From Campylobacterota bacterium (GTDB lineage Bacteria > Campylobacterota > Campylobacteria > Campylobacterales > Sulfurovaceae): 39,317 nt of DNA. The position numbers and the translations under genes were made by a program. The notes beneath the pieces are model-generated. The model ran no database searches and had not been told where the DNA came from. It saw only the letters and a list, made by a program, of their open reading frames with translations. This document shows positions 24,036 through 32,490 of the stretch, piece by piece. Each line of letters opens with the position of its first letter. The stretch's first letter is position 1. Where the stretch lies: assembly GCA_015494795.1 (NCBI GenBank), contig WGAM01000010.1, positions 1-39,317 of the forward strand, in the 5' to 3' direction.

Positions 24036-24962
24036 TTAAAAGAAATTAAAACTTCTAAGTTTAGCACTTCTTGAACGAGGATTTATCTTTAACTCCTCTT
24101 TTGAGGCAGTTATAGGTTTTTTATTTAATATTTTACCTAAATCATTATTTTTTCCACAATTACATCTTATAGCACTAATATCACATATACATCTCTTTAC
24201 CCATTTTCTATATCTATTTTTAACTAATCTATCCTCTAATGAGTGAAAAGTTATTAGAGATACTACTGCTCCTTTTAACTCACCTATTTTAGCCATCTGC
24301 TCTAAAATATCCAATAGAGTCTCTATCTCTTTTAGTTCACTATTAACCTCTATCCTAATAGCTTGAAAAGGGAGTGTTGCAGGGTGAATTTTACCTCTTG
24401 GAATAACTTTAGATATTATATTAGCTAACTCTTTAGCACTCTTAATTGGCTTTTTTGAACGAGCCTCTATAATAGCACTAGATAATTTTTTATATGAGCG
24501 AACCTCTCCATACTCTCTAAAAATATACTCTAATCTATCTTTAGAGTAACTATTTACAACTTTGTAAGCAGTAAGAGTAGATGAGGTATCCATTCTCATA
24601 TCAAGATTATTGCTCTCAAAACTAAAACCTCTCTCTAGTTTATCTAACTGTAGAGATGATACTCCAAAATCTGCTAAGAGTCCAACAATTGGTCTCTCTT
24701 TTAGAGCTAATAGAGTTGAGCTAAAAGCACCTCTATATAAGGTTACTCTATCTTTAAAATCTTTTAGTCTATTACTAGAAAAGTTAATAGCCTCTAAATC
24801 TCTATCTATACCTATAAGTTTTATCTTTCTATATCTTTTTAATATCTCTATAGAGTGACCAGCATAACCTAGAGTACAATCTATAAAATATCCATCTTTT
24901 ATATCTTTAAAACTATCTATTACCTCATCTAAAAGTACAGGAGTGTGTGGAGGAGTATTCAT
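24036..24962 (-). CDS. rsmH: 16S rRNA m4C1402 methyltransferase
   Basis: Methylates N4 of cytidine 1402 in the ribosomal P site, using SAM. Signatures: HTPVLLDEVID at the N-terminus, the SAM motif FIDCTLGYAGHS, GLLADFGVSSLQLD, GFSFESNNLDMRMD, PFQAIRIEVNSEL and ITFHSLEDRLVK; the C-terminus carries PRSRSAKLR. The length of 308 is normal. A Cys-rich segment near residues 262-272 (CICDISAIRCNCGK) is typical of the Campylobacterota proteins. It is not in an mra/dcw cluster here. The ATG at 24962 has AAAGG upstream. Confidence 0.95.
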   Translation of the reverse strand: MNTPPHTPVLLDEVIDSFKDIKDGYFIDCTLGYAGHSIEILKRYRKIKLIGIDRDLEAINFSSNRLKDFKDRVTLYRGAFSSTLLALKERPIVGLLADFGVSSLQLDKLERGFSFESNNLDMRMDTSSTLTAYKVVNSYSKDRLEYIFREYGEVRSYKKLSSAIIEARSKKPIKSAKELANIISKVIPRGKIHPATLPFQAIRIEVNSELKEIETLLDILEQMAKIGELKGAVVSLITFHSLEDRLVKNRYRKWVKRCICDISAIRCNCGKNNDLGKILNKKPITASKEELKINPRSRSAKLRSFNFF

Positions 24963-25118
24963 AATTTACCTTTTTTATTTATTATTATAATTTTAACATA
25001 TTTAGCTCAAATAGTCATATATTAAATTTTGTTAAGATATAATCTCATATAATTTATAACAAAACTCTTAAATATATTGTATTTTATTATGTTTTTCTTG
25101 TATAAAAATTATAGTTAT

Positions 25119-25168
25119 TTAAATTAATATTAAATTAATATTAAAGAAGTAATCTATATAATACTTCT
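25119..25168 (+). promoter_or_regulatory. Tandem 11-bp repeats and hairpin over the -10 box of the HsdS-like gene
   Basis: TTAAATTAATA is repeated exactly at 25119-25129 and 25130-25140, with a partial third copy: one helical turn each. Immediately after, AGAAGTA (25145-25151) and TACTTCT (25162-25168) form an inverted repeat around TATAAT (25157-25162). The ATG is at 25196 with AAGGAA. The layout suggests a controlled promoter, though A/T-phased tracts are common in Campylobacterota promoters. Confidence 0.45.
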
Positions 25169-25195
25169 ATTAAAGAAAGAATTAAGGAATTTATT

Positions 25196-25672
25196 ATGAA
25201 ATTAAAAGAGATAGCAAATATCATTAAAGGGACTCATCTAAAAGAGAGAGAGGATAATAATAGTTTACATCATATATATAAAGAGCTTACTATGTTAGCA
25301 TTAGAGCCTATCTCTTTCATAGATGAGAGAAAATTAATTGAGGTTGATAGTAATAAGGTTGTATCTGCTAAAAATTTAACTAAAGCAGGAGATGTAATTG
25401 TTAGTCTATATTTTCCTATGATGGCGTGTTATGTAGAGGAGGGGCAGGCTGGTTTAGTAATTCCTCACTATATGGCTGTTGTTAGAATGAAACCTCATGT
25501 AAAGATAGACTCAAGATTTATAGTTCAATTTATAAACTCAAATAGAGGAAGAAGAGCAATATGTGAAAAGGTATCAAAACTATATGCAATTAAACCTACA
25601 TCTCTTCCTCTAAAATATCTTAATAATGTAGATATTAGAGAAAAAGAGAATACTCTATTAGAGAGTTTTTAA
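25196..25672 (+). CDS. Orphan HsdS-like target-recognition-domain protein
   Basis: A 158-residue protein resembling a single half of a type I restriction specificity subunit. The N-terminal KLKEIANIIKGTHLK matches the usual start of an HsdS repeat. The middle has TKAGDVIVSLYFPMMACYVEEGQ, GLVIPHYMAVVRM and RFIVQFINS, and the end has SKLYAIKPTSLPLKYLNNVDI, as in HsdS domains where a TRD is followed by a helix. Full HsdS has two TRDs and about 400 residues. No hsdM or hsdR is adjacent: rsmH and gltD flank it, with a terminator on its 3' side. It may be a relic, a spare recognition module, or a repurposed DNA-binding protein. A family match is moderately sure; function is unknown. Confidence 0.65.
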   Translation: MKLKEIANIIKGTHLKEREDNNSLHHIYKELTMLALEPISFIDERKLIEVDSNKVVSAKNLTKAGDVIVSLYFPMMACYVEEGQAGLVIPHYMAVVRMKPHVKIDSRFIVQFINSNRGRRAICEKVSKLYAIKPTSLPLKYLNNVDIREKENTLLESF

Positions 25673-25714
25673 GCAAAATAAAGAGGCATATATTAGTGCC
25701 TTATCTATTTTGCT
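25672..25714. terminator. Bidirectional terminator, HsdS-like gene / gltD
   Basis: AGCAAAATA (25672-25680) pairs with TATTTTGCT (25706-25714), with an inner stem AGGCA/TGCCT (25684-25688 with 25697-25701). It overlaps both stop codons of the convergent genes. Confidence 0.65.
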
Positions 25715-27107
25715 ATAAATTATTTAAAAGTTTTTTAGCAATAGCCTTAGCACTCTCTCTTCCATCAAGTGCAGCAGTTACAACTAAATCTGCTCCTCTA
25801 TGACAATCTCCACCAGCATAAACACCCTTTTTTGTAGTCTCATAATTTTCATCAACTATAATTCCACCCCATCTATCTAGTTCAATACCATTCTCTTCTA
25901 AGAAATCATATCTAACAGGCTCAAAACCTAATGCAAAGATAACAACATCTGCATTAACTAAAAATTCACTATCATTTACCTCTTCAACTCTCTGTCGCCC
26001 ACTCTTATCAGGTTCGCCAAGTTTAGTTTTTACCATTTTAATACCAATAATAGAGCCATTTTTATCTACTAAAATCTTTTTAGGAGAGCTATAAAATTCA
26101 AAATCAACACCCTCTTCTCTAGCATTAATAAACTCTTTTTTACTCCCCGGCATATTATTAGCATCTCTTCTATATAGGCAAGTAACACTTCTCGCTTTCT
26201 CTCGAAGTGCAGTTCTTACACAATCCATAGCTGTATCTCCACCACCAACAACTACTACCTTTTTATCTTTAACTACTATACTCTTATCATACTTTTCACC
26301 AAAGTTCTTTTTTTGAATATTTGTTAAAAACTCCATAGCTAAATAGCTATCTTTAGCATCAGCTCCTTTTATATTTGAGCTTCTACCCTTTGTAGCACCA
26401 ACTCCGATAAATACGGCATCAAAATCTTCAACTAATTTATTAAATGATATATCTTTACCAACCTCTACATTTTGATGAAAAATAGCACCAGCCTCTTTTA
26501 GAAAACCAACTCTTCTCTCAATATCACTCTTATCTAATTTAAATCCGGGTATTCCATAGGTTAAGAGACCACCTGCTCTATTCTGTCTATCAAAGAGTTC
26601 AACTCTAATACCCTCTCTAAGCAGAAAAGTAGCACAAGATATTCCAGCAGGACCTGCTCCAACAATAGCTACTCTCTTATCACTCATTTTACTATTTATT
26701 AGAGGTTTCAACCCCTTTTGAAAACCTTTTTCATTAATAAAAGTCTCAACAGAGCCAATAGTAATTGCTCCATGTCCATCATTTAGAGTACAATCTCCCT
26801 CACAGAGTCTATCATGAGGACATATCTTACCAAGAACTTCTGGAAATGGTGATGGCTCATTAGATAGTGCAAATGCTAACTCTAAATCTCTATTTGCAGT
26901 GGCTTTTAACCAGTGGGGAATAAGATTGTGAAGTGGACACTTATTATGACAATATGGGTCACCACACTGAATACATCTAGCTGATTGATTAGCAGCCTTT
27001 TGTACTGAAAAGAGCTTATATATCTCATTGAAATCTTTAATTCTCTCTCCACCTGACCTTTTTTCAGCGTCAATTCTCTCTAAATCAAAAAATTTTTGCA
27101 TCATCAT
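25713..27107 (-). CDS. gltD: Glutamate synthase (NADPH), small subunit
   Basis: The beta subunit of bacterial GOGAT. It oxidises NADPH at FAD and passes electrons through Fe-S centres to GltB for making glutamate from glutamine and 2-oxoglutarate. The N-terminal Fe-S region has CIQCGDPYCHNKCPLHN and CPHDRLCEGDC; the FAD site is VGAGPAGISCATFL (about residue 150); the NADPH site is VVGGGDTAMDC (about 290); a C-terminal YAGGDCHRGADLVVTA closes the FAD domain. The length of 464 is typical. Three ATG codons stand in a row at the start; the first (27107) has GGAG six bases upstream. One base separates it from gltB. Confidence 0.95.
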   Translation of the reverse strand: MMMQKFFDLERIDAEKRSGGERIKDFNEIYKLFSVQKAANQSARCIQCGDPYCHNKCPLHNLIPHWLKATANRDLELAFALSNEPSPFPEVLGKICPHDRLCEGDCTLNDGHGAITIGSVETFINEKGFQKGLKPLINSKMSDKRVAIVGAGPAGISCATFLLREGIRVELFDRQNRAGGLLTYGIPGFKLDKSDIERRVGFLKEAGAIFHQNVEVGKDISFNKLVEDFDAVFIGVGATKGRSSNIKGADAKDSYLAMEFLTNIQKKNFGEKYDKSIVVKDKKVVVVGGGDTAMDCVRTALREKARSVTCLYRRDANNMPGSKKEFINAREEGVDFEFYSSPKKILVDKNGSIIGIKMVKTKLGEPDKSGRQRVEEVNDSEFLVNADVVIFALGFEPVRYDFLEENGIELDRWGGIIVDENYETTKKGVYAGGDCHRGADLVVTAALDGRESAKAIAKKLLNNL

Positions 27108-27108
27108 C

Positions 27109-30100
27109 TTACTCTCCTTCTTCTATCTTTAATGGGGTATTAATCATATCTTTAGGTCTTACCATCCAGAAGTTTCTAATCTCAACTCTAAAGTTATCTA
27201 AAATATCTTTTGCCTTTTGACTTTTAGTCTCTCTATAGTACTCTTTTAGTAGTTTTTTAAGATAATATCTCTCATTATCCATATCATCAGTATCAATTCG
27301 TGTTGCTTGAACAAGTTCAGCATTAATCTTCTCTATAAATTGATGCTCTTTATCATAAACAAAAGCTACACCTCCTGTCATACCAGCACCAAAGTTAACC
27401 CCAGTCTTACCAAGAACAATAACAACACCCCCTGTCATATACTCACAAGGGTGGTCACCAGTCCCCTCTACAATAGTAATACAGCCAGAGTTTCTAACAG
27501 CAAATCTCTCACCAACTTGTCCTGTTACATATAACTTTCCACCAGTTGCCCCATATAGACATGTATTTCCTGCTAGAGAGTATTTAGAGCCAGATAGGCT
27601 AGATGTAATTACAATTTTACCCCCACTCATACCCTTTCCAACATAATCATTTCCAGCACCATCAACATAGATACTAATACCCTTACTTAAAAATGCTCCT
27701 AAAGATTGACCTGTTGTCCCTTTAAGATTAATAGTAATTGAGTCTTCCGGTAACCCCTCATCTCCATAATACTCTGCAATTACACCTGAAATTCGTGTAC
27801 CGAAACTTCTATTTAGATTACTAATAGTTTTTGTAATATTTGTAGTATTGCTTGGCTGTTTAATAGTTGGCATAACCTCTTTTAAAATCTCTTGCTCATA
27901 CTCATTTTTATCATAAGGCTCATTAAACTCAACCTGCTTAGTATTGACTCCATCTAATCTTACTAAAAGCGAGTCAAAATCAAACTTCTTAGAAAACTCA
28001 TCTTCAATCACTTTTAAGAGGTGAGTCTGACCTACAATCTCTTCAATAGAGCTATAACCAAGTTCTGATAAAATCTCTCTAACATCATCTGCTAGTAGTG
28101 TAAAGTAGTTAATAAGTCTCTCAACACTCCCTTGATAATACTCTCTTAACTTCTCCTCTTGAGTTGCAATTCCAACAGAACATCTATTTAGGTGACAAAT
28201 TCTTAAAATCTTACAACCTAAAATAGTTAAAGCTCCTGTTCCAAATGCATAACTCTCTGCACCTAAAATTGCTGCTTTAATAATATCTGTTCCTGTCTTT
28301 AGACCACCATCAGTCTCTATTTTTACTAGACCTCGTAATCCATTTGCTTTTAGTGCATTGTGTGCCTCTATAAGCCCAAGCTCCCAAGGGTTTCCTGCAA
28401 ACTTAATTGAGCCGAGTTGAGCCGCACCTGTTCCACCATCAGCACCAGAGATAATAATCTTATCTGCATAACATTTTGCAACTCCTGCGGCTATTGTTCC
28501 AACTCCAGAGGTTGATACCAATTTAACAGCTACCTGTGCTTTAGGGTTTATCTGTTTCATATCAAATATAAGTTGAGCTAAATCCTCAATAGAGTATATA
28601 TCATGATGAGGTGGAGGAGAGATTAGAGTTACACCGGGGATTGTATGTCTTAATCTCCCAATTAGAGGAGTTACTTTATGCCCTGGTAACTGTCCACCCT
28701 CACCCGGTTTTGCACCTTGAGCTACTTTTATCTGTAGCTCTTTAGCAGAGCGAAGATATGCAGGAGTTACACCAAATCTACCAGATGCTATCTGTTTAAT
28801 ATTTGAGTTTTTAATGGTATTAAATCTAATGGCATCTTCTCCACCCTCTCCAGAGTTACTATTACCTCCAATTCTATTCATAGCTTCAGCCATACACTCA
28901 TGAGCTTCAGGAGATATTGAACCTAAACTCATAGCAGCAGTTGAAAATCTCTTAAATATAGACTCTCTTGGTTCAACCTCATTTATACTTATTGAGTCTC
29001 TATCTGAATTAAACTCAAAATAGTCTCTAATAAACTTCTTATCTCTCTTATCAACTAGATTTTTAAGTTTTTGGAAATCCTCTTTTTTACCCGTTACAGA
29101 TACATTATGAATGGCATGAACAGTAGTTGGTGAGTAGTCATGATACTCTCCACCATCAAGATATTTATAGAATGAGCCTAGATTTAGAGGATATAGTGAG
29201 TTCTCCTTATTATATGCCTCATAGTGGTATCTGCTAAATCTCTCCTCTATATCACTATAGTTTAATCCTTTAAGTAGTCCTCTTGCTCCACTAAAACACT
29301 CATTTACAATCTTATCATCAAGACCAATAATATCAAATAGTGCAGAGTTTCTATAACTTGCTATTGTAGAGATACCCATTTTTGACATAATTTTTAGGAG
29401 TCCAGCGTTTATAGCCCCTTTTGTCTTTTTAATAGTTGATGTTAGGTCAATATTTTTATCTCCACTTCTTTTTTTAGCTAATGCTCCTGCTGTTGCAAAT
29501 AGTAGATATGGATATATAGCTGTTGCACCAAAAGCTAATAGAGATGCTGACATGTGAGCATCATAAACTTCACCTGTAATTGCTACAATACTTACTAAAT
29601 CTCTTAATTTTGCATCTAATAGTCTTCTATTTAGCCGTCCAACTACCATTAACATAGGGATAACCCTCTTCTCTTTAGATACATCTCTATCATCTAAGAC
29701 TATGGTACGAATAGCGTCACTCTCAACATCTTTAATAATATTATCTATAAGTAGCTCTAAGCTATCTCTCATATTACCATTAAATGTAGTGCTATAGCTC
29801 TTAGCTTTATATGCTGGGTCATATTTAGGATTTTTACTATCTCCAAATTCAAGTAGAATTTTTAGAGTCTCTTTTATAAGAATTGGTGATGCACTCTTTA
29901 ATCTTTTTGCATGAAGTTCATCATCTTTTAATATATTTCTAATCTCTCCAAAACCTGTATTAAGACTCATTACAACCTTTTCTCGGATTGGGTCTATTGG
30001 AGGGTTTGTAACTTGTGCAAATTTCTGTTTAAAGAAATCAGAGAAGTTTCTCTGAATTTTAGAAAATACAGCCAATGGAGTATCATCTCCCATTGAGCCA

Positions 30101-31536
30101 GTTGCCTCTTTTCCATCTTTTAACATAGGCTCAATTATCTGGTCTATAACTTCATGAGTAATATTAAAATATCTCTGTTTACTCTCTAACTCATCTTTTG
30201 GTATATTTTCAATAGTTGATGTTGGTGAGTCTATATACTCTTGAAGATAGTTCATATTCTCATTTAGCCACTCATTATAATTTTCTCTATTTTTTAGATA
30301 ATCATTAATCTCATTATTTTTAATAACTCTTGCATCTTTTAAATCAAGCCCCATCATCTCACCAGATTGGAGTCTTCCTCTCTCTTTAATATTCTCTACA
30401 GGAATATCAAGTACACCATACTCTGAAGTTATAAGAAGTCTATTATCTTTTGTAATAATATATTTAGATGGTCTAAGTCCATTTCTATCAATTACACATC
30501 CAATATATCTACCATTTGTCATACTAACAGCAGCAGGACCGTCCCACGCCTCAAAACATGTAGAGGTATATTCATAAAATGCTCTAAGTTCAGGGTCCAT
30601 ATGAGGAGCATTCTGCCAAGGTGCAGGGATTAATGCTCTTGCTGTCTTAAAGAAGTCAACTCCATTTACTTGAAGAAACTCAAAGAAGTTATCAAGAGAT
30701 GCAGAATCACTCATATCATCTTGAAGTATAATTTTTAAAATTCTATCTAACTCATCATCTGAAAATACTTCACTTTTAATTGAGCCTCTCTTTGCTAAAA
30801 CATTAAATTTATTTGCTGTAACAGAGTTAATCTCTCCATTATGTGCTATATTTCTAAATGGTTGAGCCAATTTCCATTGTGGTAGAGTATTGGTTGAAAA
30901 TCTTTGGTGAAATAGACAGAAAGAGATTTGAAAATCTTCATCTTGAAGGTCTATATAGAACTTCTTAATAAGGGTTGGCATTAAAAGACCCTTATATGAT
31001 ATTACAGATGTAGAGAATGATGGAATATAGAAATCTTTATCATCTTTTAGAGCATACTCTATCTCTTTTCTTGTTAGATATAACATAGCTTCAAATCTTG
31101 AAAATGACATAATAGAGTTTGGTGCTACAAATATCTGTTTAATTATAGGTAGAGAGTTTAGTGCATATTCTCCTAGAGCCTCTGTATCTATAGGAACTTC
31201 ACGACTCATAATAATTCTTAAATCATTAGCTTCACACTTCTGCTCAAATATAGAGAAACTCTCTTCATCTCTACTAAATACCATAGCAACAGCATACTGC
31301 TTAGGTAAGATAATCCCCTTCTCTTCTGCTTTTTTTTTCATAAACTTATGAGGCATAGATAAAAGAAGACCTGAGCCATCTCCACTTTTACCATCTGCTG
31401 CAACTGCTCCACGGTGCATCATTCTTGATAGTGCAGTAATTGCATCTTCTAAGTTTTTATGTGTAGGCTTGTTCTCTATTGATGCTAACAGACCAAAACC
31501 ACAGTTATCTTTAAATGAAGTAAAAAGATCTTTCAT
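27109..31536 (-). CDS. gltB: Glutamate synthase (NADPH), large subunit
   Basis: Catalytic subunit of GOGAT (1475 residues, normal). Class II glutaminase domain: the nucleophile is Cys12 in NCGFGLLAS, so an 11-residue propeptide must be removed. Next come RMMHRGAVAADGKSGDGSG, the central domain, and the FMN/synthase barrel (about 830-1200) with SGEGGEDAIRFN, KPGEGGQLPGHKV and SGADGGTGAAQLGS. The 3Fe-4S ligands are CKILRICHLNRC (about 1107-1118). The C-terminal beta-helix carries repeated G-x-x-G runs (GKGMSGGKIVI, GATGGKLYVTG, YMTGGVVIVLG). Together with glutamine synthetase it assimilates ammonium. The start codon is preceded by AAAGG within a pairing region (see the leader entry). Confidence 0.96.
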   Translation of the reverse strand: MKDLFTSFKDNCGFGLLASIENKPTHKNLEDAITALSRMMHRGAVAADGKSGDGSGLLLSMPHKFMKKKAEEKGIILPKQYAVAMVFSRDEESFSIFEQKCEANDLRIIMSREVPIDTEALGEYALNSLPIIKQIFVAPNSIMSFSRFEAMLYLTRKEIEYALKDDKDFYIPSFSTSVISYKGLLMPTLIKKFYIDLQDEDFQISFCLFHQRFSTNTLPQWKLAQPFRNIAHNGEINSVTANKFNVLAKRGSIKSEVFSDDELDRILKIILQDDMSDSASLDNFFEFLQVNGVDFFKTARALIPAPWQNAPHMDPELRAFYEYTSTCFEAWDGPAAVSMTNGRYIGCVIDRNGLRPSKYIITKDNRLLITSEYGVLDIPVENIKERGRLQSGEMMGLDLKDARVIKNNEINDYLKNRENYNEWLNENMNYLQEYIDSPTSTIENIPKDELESKQRYFNITHEVIDQIIEPMLKDGKEATGSMGDDTPLAVFSKIQRNFSDFFKQKFAQVTNPPIDPIREKVVMSLNTGFGEIRNILKDDELHAKRLKSASPILIKETLKILLEFGDSKNPKYDPAYKAKSYSTTFNGNMRDSLELLIDNIIKDVESDAIRTIVLDDRDVSKEKRVIPMLMVVGRLNRRLLDAKLRDLVSIVAITGEVYDAHMSASLLAFGATAIYPYLLFATAGALAKKRSGDKNIDLTSTIKKTKGAINAGLLKIMSKMGISTIASYRNSALFDIIGLDDKIVNECFSGARGLLKGLNYSDIEERFSRYHYEAYNKENSLYPLNLGSFYKYLDGGEYHDYSPTTVHAIHNVSVTGKKEDFQKLKNLVDKRDKKFIRDYFEFNSDRDSISINEVEPRESIFKRFSTAAMSLGSISPEAHECMAEAMNRIGGNSNSGEGGEDAIRFNTIKNSNIKQIASGRFGVTPAYLRSAKELQIKVAQGAKPGEGGQLPGHKVTPLIGRLRHTIPGVTLISPPPHHDIYSIEDLAQLIFDMKQINPKAQVAVKLVSTSGVGTIAAGVAKCYADKIIISGADGGTGAAQLGSIKFAGNPWELGLIEAHNALKANGLRGLVKIETDGGLKTGTDIIKAAILGAESYAFGTGALTILGCKILRICHLNRCSVGIATQEEKLREYYQGSVERLINYFTLLADDVREILSELGYSSIEEIVGQTHLLKVIEDEFSKKFDFDSLLVRLDGVNTKQVEFNEPYDKNEYEQEILKEVMPTIKQPSNTTNITKTISNLNRSFGTRISGVIAEYYGDEGLPEDSITINLKGTTGQSLGAFLSKGISIYVDGAGNDYVGKGMSGGKIVITSSLSGSKYSLAGNTCLYGATGGKLYVTGQVGERFAVRNSGCITIVEGTGDHPCEYMTGGVVIVLGKTGVNFGAGMTGGVAFVYDKEHQFIEKINAELVQATRIDTDDMDNERYYLKKLLKEYYRETKSQKAKDILDNFRVEIRNFWMVRPKDMINTPLKIEEGE

Positions 31537-31660
31537 AAACCAACCTTTATTTAAAATGTGATAGGGTAATACTTAATAAAATCTCCCCTAAAAGTTGGTC
31601 GATATTATCTAAAGATTGGTTAAGAAATGAAGGATTTCCCCCTAAATATGGGAAAAGCAA
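31537..31660 (-). promoter_or_regulatory. gltB leader with two anti-ribosome-binding-site elements
   Basis: A candidate -10 (TATATT, 31672-31667) would start the transcript near 31660. In the RNA, AAAGGUUGGU (31548-31539) holds the gltB ribosome-binding site. ACCAACUUUU (31599-31590) and ACCAAUCUUU (31620-31611) can each pair with it over 10 bp with one G-U. The two elements are exactly 21 nt apart. Inside the first pairing is a small hairpin, UAGGG (31590-31586) with CCCUA (31566-31562); the two share one base. A separate hairpin lies at 31655-31635. This looks like a translational switch; the signal is unknown. No match to a known riboswitch class is recognised. Confidence 0.45.
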
Positions 31661-31690
31661 ATAATCAATATACTATTGTTACACTTTTTA

Positions 31691-32005
31691 TCATATCTTT
31701 CCAAAAGGATTTAATCCTCCAAGCATTCCCATAGCTTGAGATTTTTTATTATCTTCAACCATTTTATTGACATCATTAATAGCTGAAATTAATAAAATTT
31801 GTAGAGACTCTTTATCCTCTAATAGAGTATCATCAATAGTAATATCAATAACTTCTCCAACTCCATTAGCAGTAACTTCTACCATTCCTCCACCTGCTTT
31901 TGCAGTAAGAGTAATTGATTTTGATTGCTCTTCTATATCTTTGGCTTTTGATTGGAGTTGCTCCATCATCTGCCCCATTTTACTCATATCTAAACCCTCA
32001 AACAC
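31691..32005 (-). CDS. YbaB/EbfC nucleoid-associated protein
   Basis: A small DNA-binding dimer of the YbaB/EbfC family (104 residues, typical). It has the tweezer fold: an N-terminal helix MGQMMEQLQSKAKDIEEQ, a central strand pair with TAKAGGGMVEVTANGVGEV, then IDDTLLEDKESLQILLISAINDV and a Gly-rich Met tail. In many bacteria it lies next to dnaX and recR; here it follows panD, with its GTG start sharing one base with the panD stop (TAGTG). The ribosome-binding site AAAGGA is inside the end of panD. Probably co-transcribed with panD and possibly with gltB, since no terminator is seen between them. Confidence 0.9.
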   Translation of the reverse strand: MFEGLDMSKMGQMMEQLQSKAKDIEEQSKSITLTAKAGGGMVEVTANGVGEVIDITIDDTLLEDKESLQILLISAINDVNKMVEDNKKSQAMGMLGGLNPFGKI

Positions 32006-32373
32006 TACTTTAATCCTTTATACTCTTGTGCAATGCTATTATCATCATTTAAGATAACAATCTTTGGCTGAAACTCATCAGCCTCCTCTTCACTCATAGT
32101 AGCATAAGCAATAATAATAATCTTATCTCCAACTTGAACCTTTCTAGCTGCAGCCCCATTTAGGCAAATCTCTCTTTTTCCTGTCTCACCAGATATAATA
32201 TATGTTGAAAATCTCTCTCCATTATTAATATTTACAATATCTATCTTCTGCCCAACTCTCATATTTGAAGCGTCTAATAGATTTTGGTCAATAGTAATTG
32301 AGCCTACATAGTCTAAATTTGCCTCTGTTACAGTTGCTCTGTGAAGTTTACTATATAACATAGTAATATTCAT
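32005..32373 (-). CDS. panD: Aspartate 1-decarboxylase
   Basis: Makes beta-alanine from aspartate for pantothenate and CoA. It is a pyruvoyl enzyme made as a proenzyme that cleaves itself between Gly24 and Ser25, here in DYVGSITI. Choosing the ATG at 32373 (rather than the in-frame ATG at 32385) puts the cleavage at exactly 24/25, as in E. coli, aligns [12 protein letters not shown] with the usual MIRTMLQGKLHR, and uses GGAG within the upstream codons as ribosome-binding site. Other signatures are [10 protein letters not shown] and the active-site segment [15 protein letters not shown]. Length 122. First gene of panD-ybaB; gltBD follows 154 bases after ybaB. Confidence 0.93.
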   Translation of the reverse strand: MNITMLYSKLHRATVTEANLDYVGSITIDQNLLDASNMRVGQKIDIVNINNGERFSTYIISGETGKREICLNGAAARKVQVGDKIIIIAYATMSEEEADEFQPKIVILNDDNSIAQEYKGLK

Positions 32374-32399
32374 ATTTTTCTCCATCTAATCTTTTTCGT

Positions 32400-32405
32400 A
32401 TTATA
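32400..32405 (-). promoter_or_regulatory. Extended -10 promoter for panD-ybaB
   Basis: TGTTATAAT on the minus strand (TGnTATAAT pattern; TATAAT at 32405-32400). It predicts a start near 32393 and a leader of about 20 nt before the panD ATG at 32373. TTGACT lies immediately upstream, too close to be a -35 box. Confidence 0.6.
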
Positions 32406-32490
32406 ACAAGTCAAGTTTAGATTACTCCTCTATTATAGATTAAATAACTTTAGATAAAATTTCAATAATTTTTAATATAAGGATTAATAG

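Noticed and set aside
27307-27534. Open frame on the + strand inside gltB
   Set aside because: Antisense to the conserved GltB C-terminal region; no start signal or family features.
32374-32385. Earlier ATG for panD
   Set aside because: The later ATG at 32373 aligns with known PanD and places the self-cleavage at Gly24-Ser25.
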